From positions 1 to 6,349 of the forward strand of contig JADHTP010000189.1 of the NCBI GenBank assembly GCA_016784945.1: a DNA stretch of 6,349 nt, given 5' to 3'. Positions 6,156 to 6,349 of this stretch are shown in pieces; the first letter of the stretch is position 1, and each line of letters opens with the position of its first letter. The DNA is from Deltaproteobacteria bacterium. GTDB taxonomy: Bacteria > Myxococcota_A > UBA9042 > DTJE01. The notes beneath the pieces are model-generated. The model made no database searches. It saw only the letters and a program-made list of their open reading frames with translations, and had not been told where the DNA came from. The position numbers and the translations under genes were made by a program.

Positions 6156-6201
6156 CGTCAACCGTCAAACGACGGCCCTTCCATCGCGACCATTGGCCCC
6201 A

Positions 6202-6244
6202 TTGTAGGTGACGGTCACCTGACCGTCCCACCGGGCCCCTACAA
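6202..6244 (+). repeat. Short version of the REP-like hairpin element, module 2, copy B
   Basis: A 43-bp relative of 903-970, inverted with respect to it. It is bounded by TTGTAGG (6202-6208) and CCTACAA (6238-6244). It keeps one hairpin, a perfect 7-bp stem 6210-6216 (GACGGTC) with 6221-6227 (GACCGTC) around ACCT. Its first 30 bases align with the minus-strand start of copy A with about 24 matches. The second hairpin of copy A is missing. The G-U pair of copy A is a G-C pair here, so pairing is kept despite the change. Confidence 0.75.
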
Positions 6245-6300
6245 GGGGGGTCATAGGGGGGCTGCGCCCCCCTTGAGTAAGAGAAGCGCAAATCGCAGGG
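6245..6300 (+). repeat. GC-rich intergenic repeat, module 3, copy B
   Basis: A 56-bp block directly abutting the hairpin element. It matches 823-878 in inverted orientation (49/56, no gaps). The facing G6 and C6 runs at 6256-6261 and 6266-6272 can pair. It is non-coding; a short plus-strand frame runs through it only because this GC-rich block lacks stops. Confidence 0.85.
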
Positions 6301-6301
6301 A

Positions 6302-6336
6302 AGTCCATAGTCGATAGTCAATAGTCCATGGTTCGT
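6302..6336 (+). repeat. Heptad tandem repeat, module 1, copy B
   Basis: Five gapless 7-bp units: AGTCCAT, AGTCGAT, AGTCAAT, AGTCCAT, GGTTCGT. The first four share AGTCNAT. The block matches 977-1011 in inverted orientation at 31 of 35 positions. The remaining bases to the window edge (6337-6349) show nothing I can name. Confidence 0.85.
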
Positions 6337-6349
6337 CTGCAGTGGGGAG

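Noticed and set aside
6136..6204. Near-direct repeat ATTGGCCCAT (6136) and ATTGGCCCCAT (6192)
   Set aside because: Short and GC-rich; it could be chance, and there is no second feature to support an operator or attachment site.
4243..6207. A 654-codon open frame on the plus strand opposite the twin radical-SAM gene
   Set aside because: It is antisense to genes with clear catalytic motifs, lacks any recognisable domain, and has the Gly/Gln/Val/His-rich composition expected from the complement of a GC-rich coding frame.
6099..6317. A 72-codon plus-strand frame in the upstream region
   Set aside because: It consists mainly of promoter and repeat sequence, ends in the heptad array and shows no ribosome site.
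823..6336. The operon as a composite transposon between inverted repeats
   Set aside because: The flanking modules are in a different order on the two sides, there is no transposase, and no target-site duplication can be seen. Dispersed intergenic repeats explain it better.
6121..6349. A small RiPP precursor gene for the radical-SAM enzymes
   Set aside because: I looked on both strands of this region, and in 752-1014, for a short ORF with a ribosome site and a leader/core pattern and found none outside repeat sequence.

Overview
The window is a GC-rich (roughly 60-65% by eye), densely coded stretch in which every supported gene reads on the minus strand. Nothing identifies the species. The two radical-SAM genes suggest an anaerobic or anaerobe-derived bacterium. 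A membrane-anchored, apparently exported SGNH hydrolase and GC-rich REP-like intergenic repeats fit an uncultured Gram-negative lineage (Desulfobacterota/Myxococcota-like would be plausible), but this is a weak inference.

Layout, read from right to left along the minus strand. (1) 6121-6349 is a non-coding upstream region with a probable promoter close to the start codon and a three-module repeat at its far end. (2) 6120-1015 is a tightly overlapping three-gene operon: a protein with two radical-SAM cores in tandem (6120-4495), a cobalamin-binding-type radical-SAM protein with an extra C-terminal domain (4505-2643, 11-nt overlap), and a three-helix membrane protein with an extracytoplasmic SGNH/GDSL hydrolase domain (2646-1015, 4-nt GTGA overlap). 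(3) 752-1014 is non-coding and carries an inverted copy of the same three repeat modules, followed by a strong-looking promoter. (4) 751-89 is a UreG/HypB-like SIMIBI GTPase with three Cys-containing motifs that look metal-binding. (5) 77-1 is the 5' end of another gene that runs off the window, 11-17 nt after the GTPase stop and so probably co-transcribed with it.

Functional reading. The three overlapping genes almost certainly act in one pathway: two radical-SAM enzymes (three predicted [4Fe-4S] radical-SAM clusters between them, plus a possible auxiliary cluster) modify a cytoplasmic substrate, and a membrane-anchored SGNH enzyme may trim, transfer or deacylate something on the outer face of the membrane. 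The substrate is unknown and I see no precursor-peptide gene. The GTPase has its own promoter and resembles metallochaperone GTPases that load nickel or another metal; a link to the radical-SAM operon is only suggested by adjacency.

Two other points stand out. Both promoters lie so close to their start codons that both transcription units look leaderless. The intergenic repeats that bracket the operon contain the same three modules in inverted orientation and in circularly permuted order.
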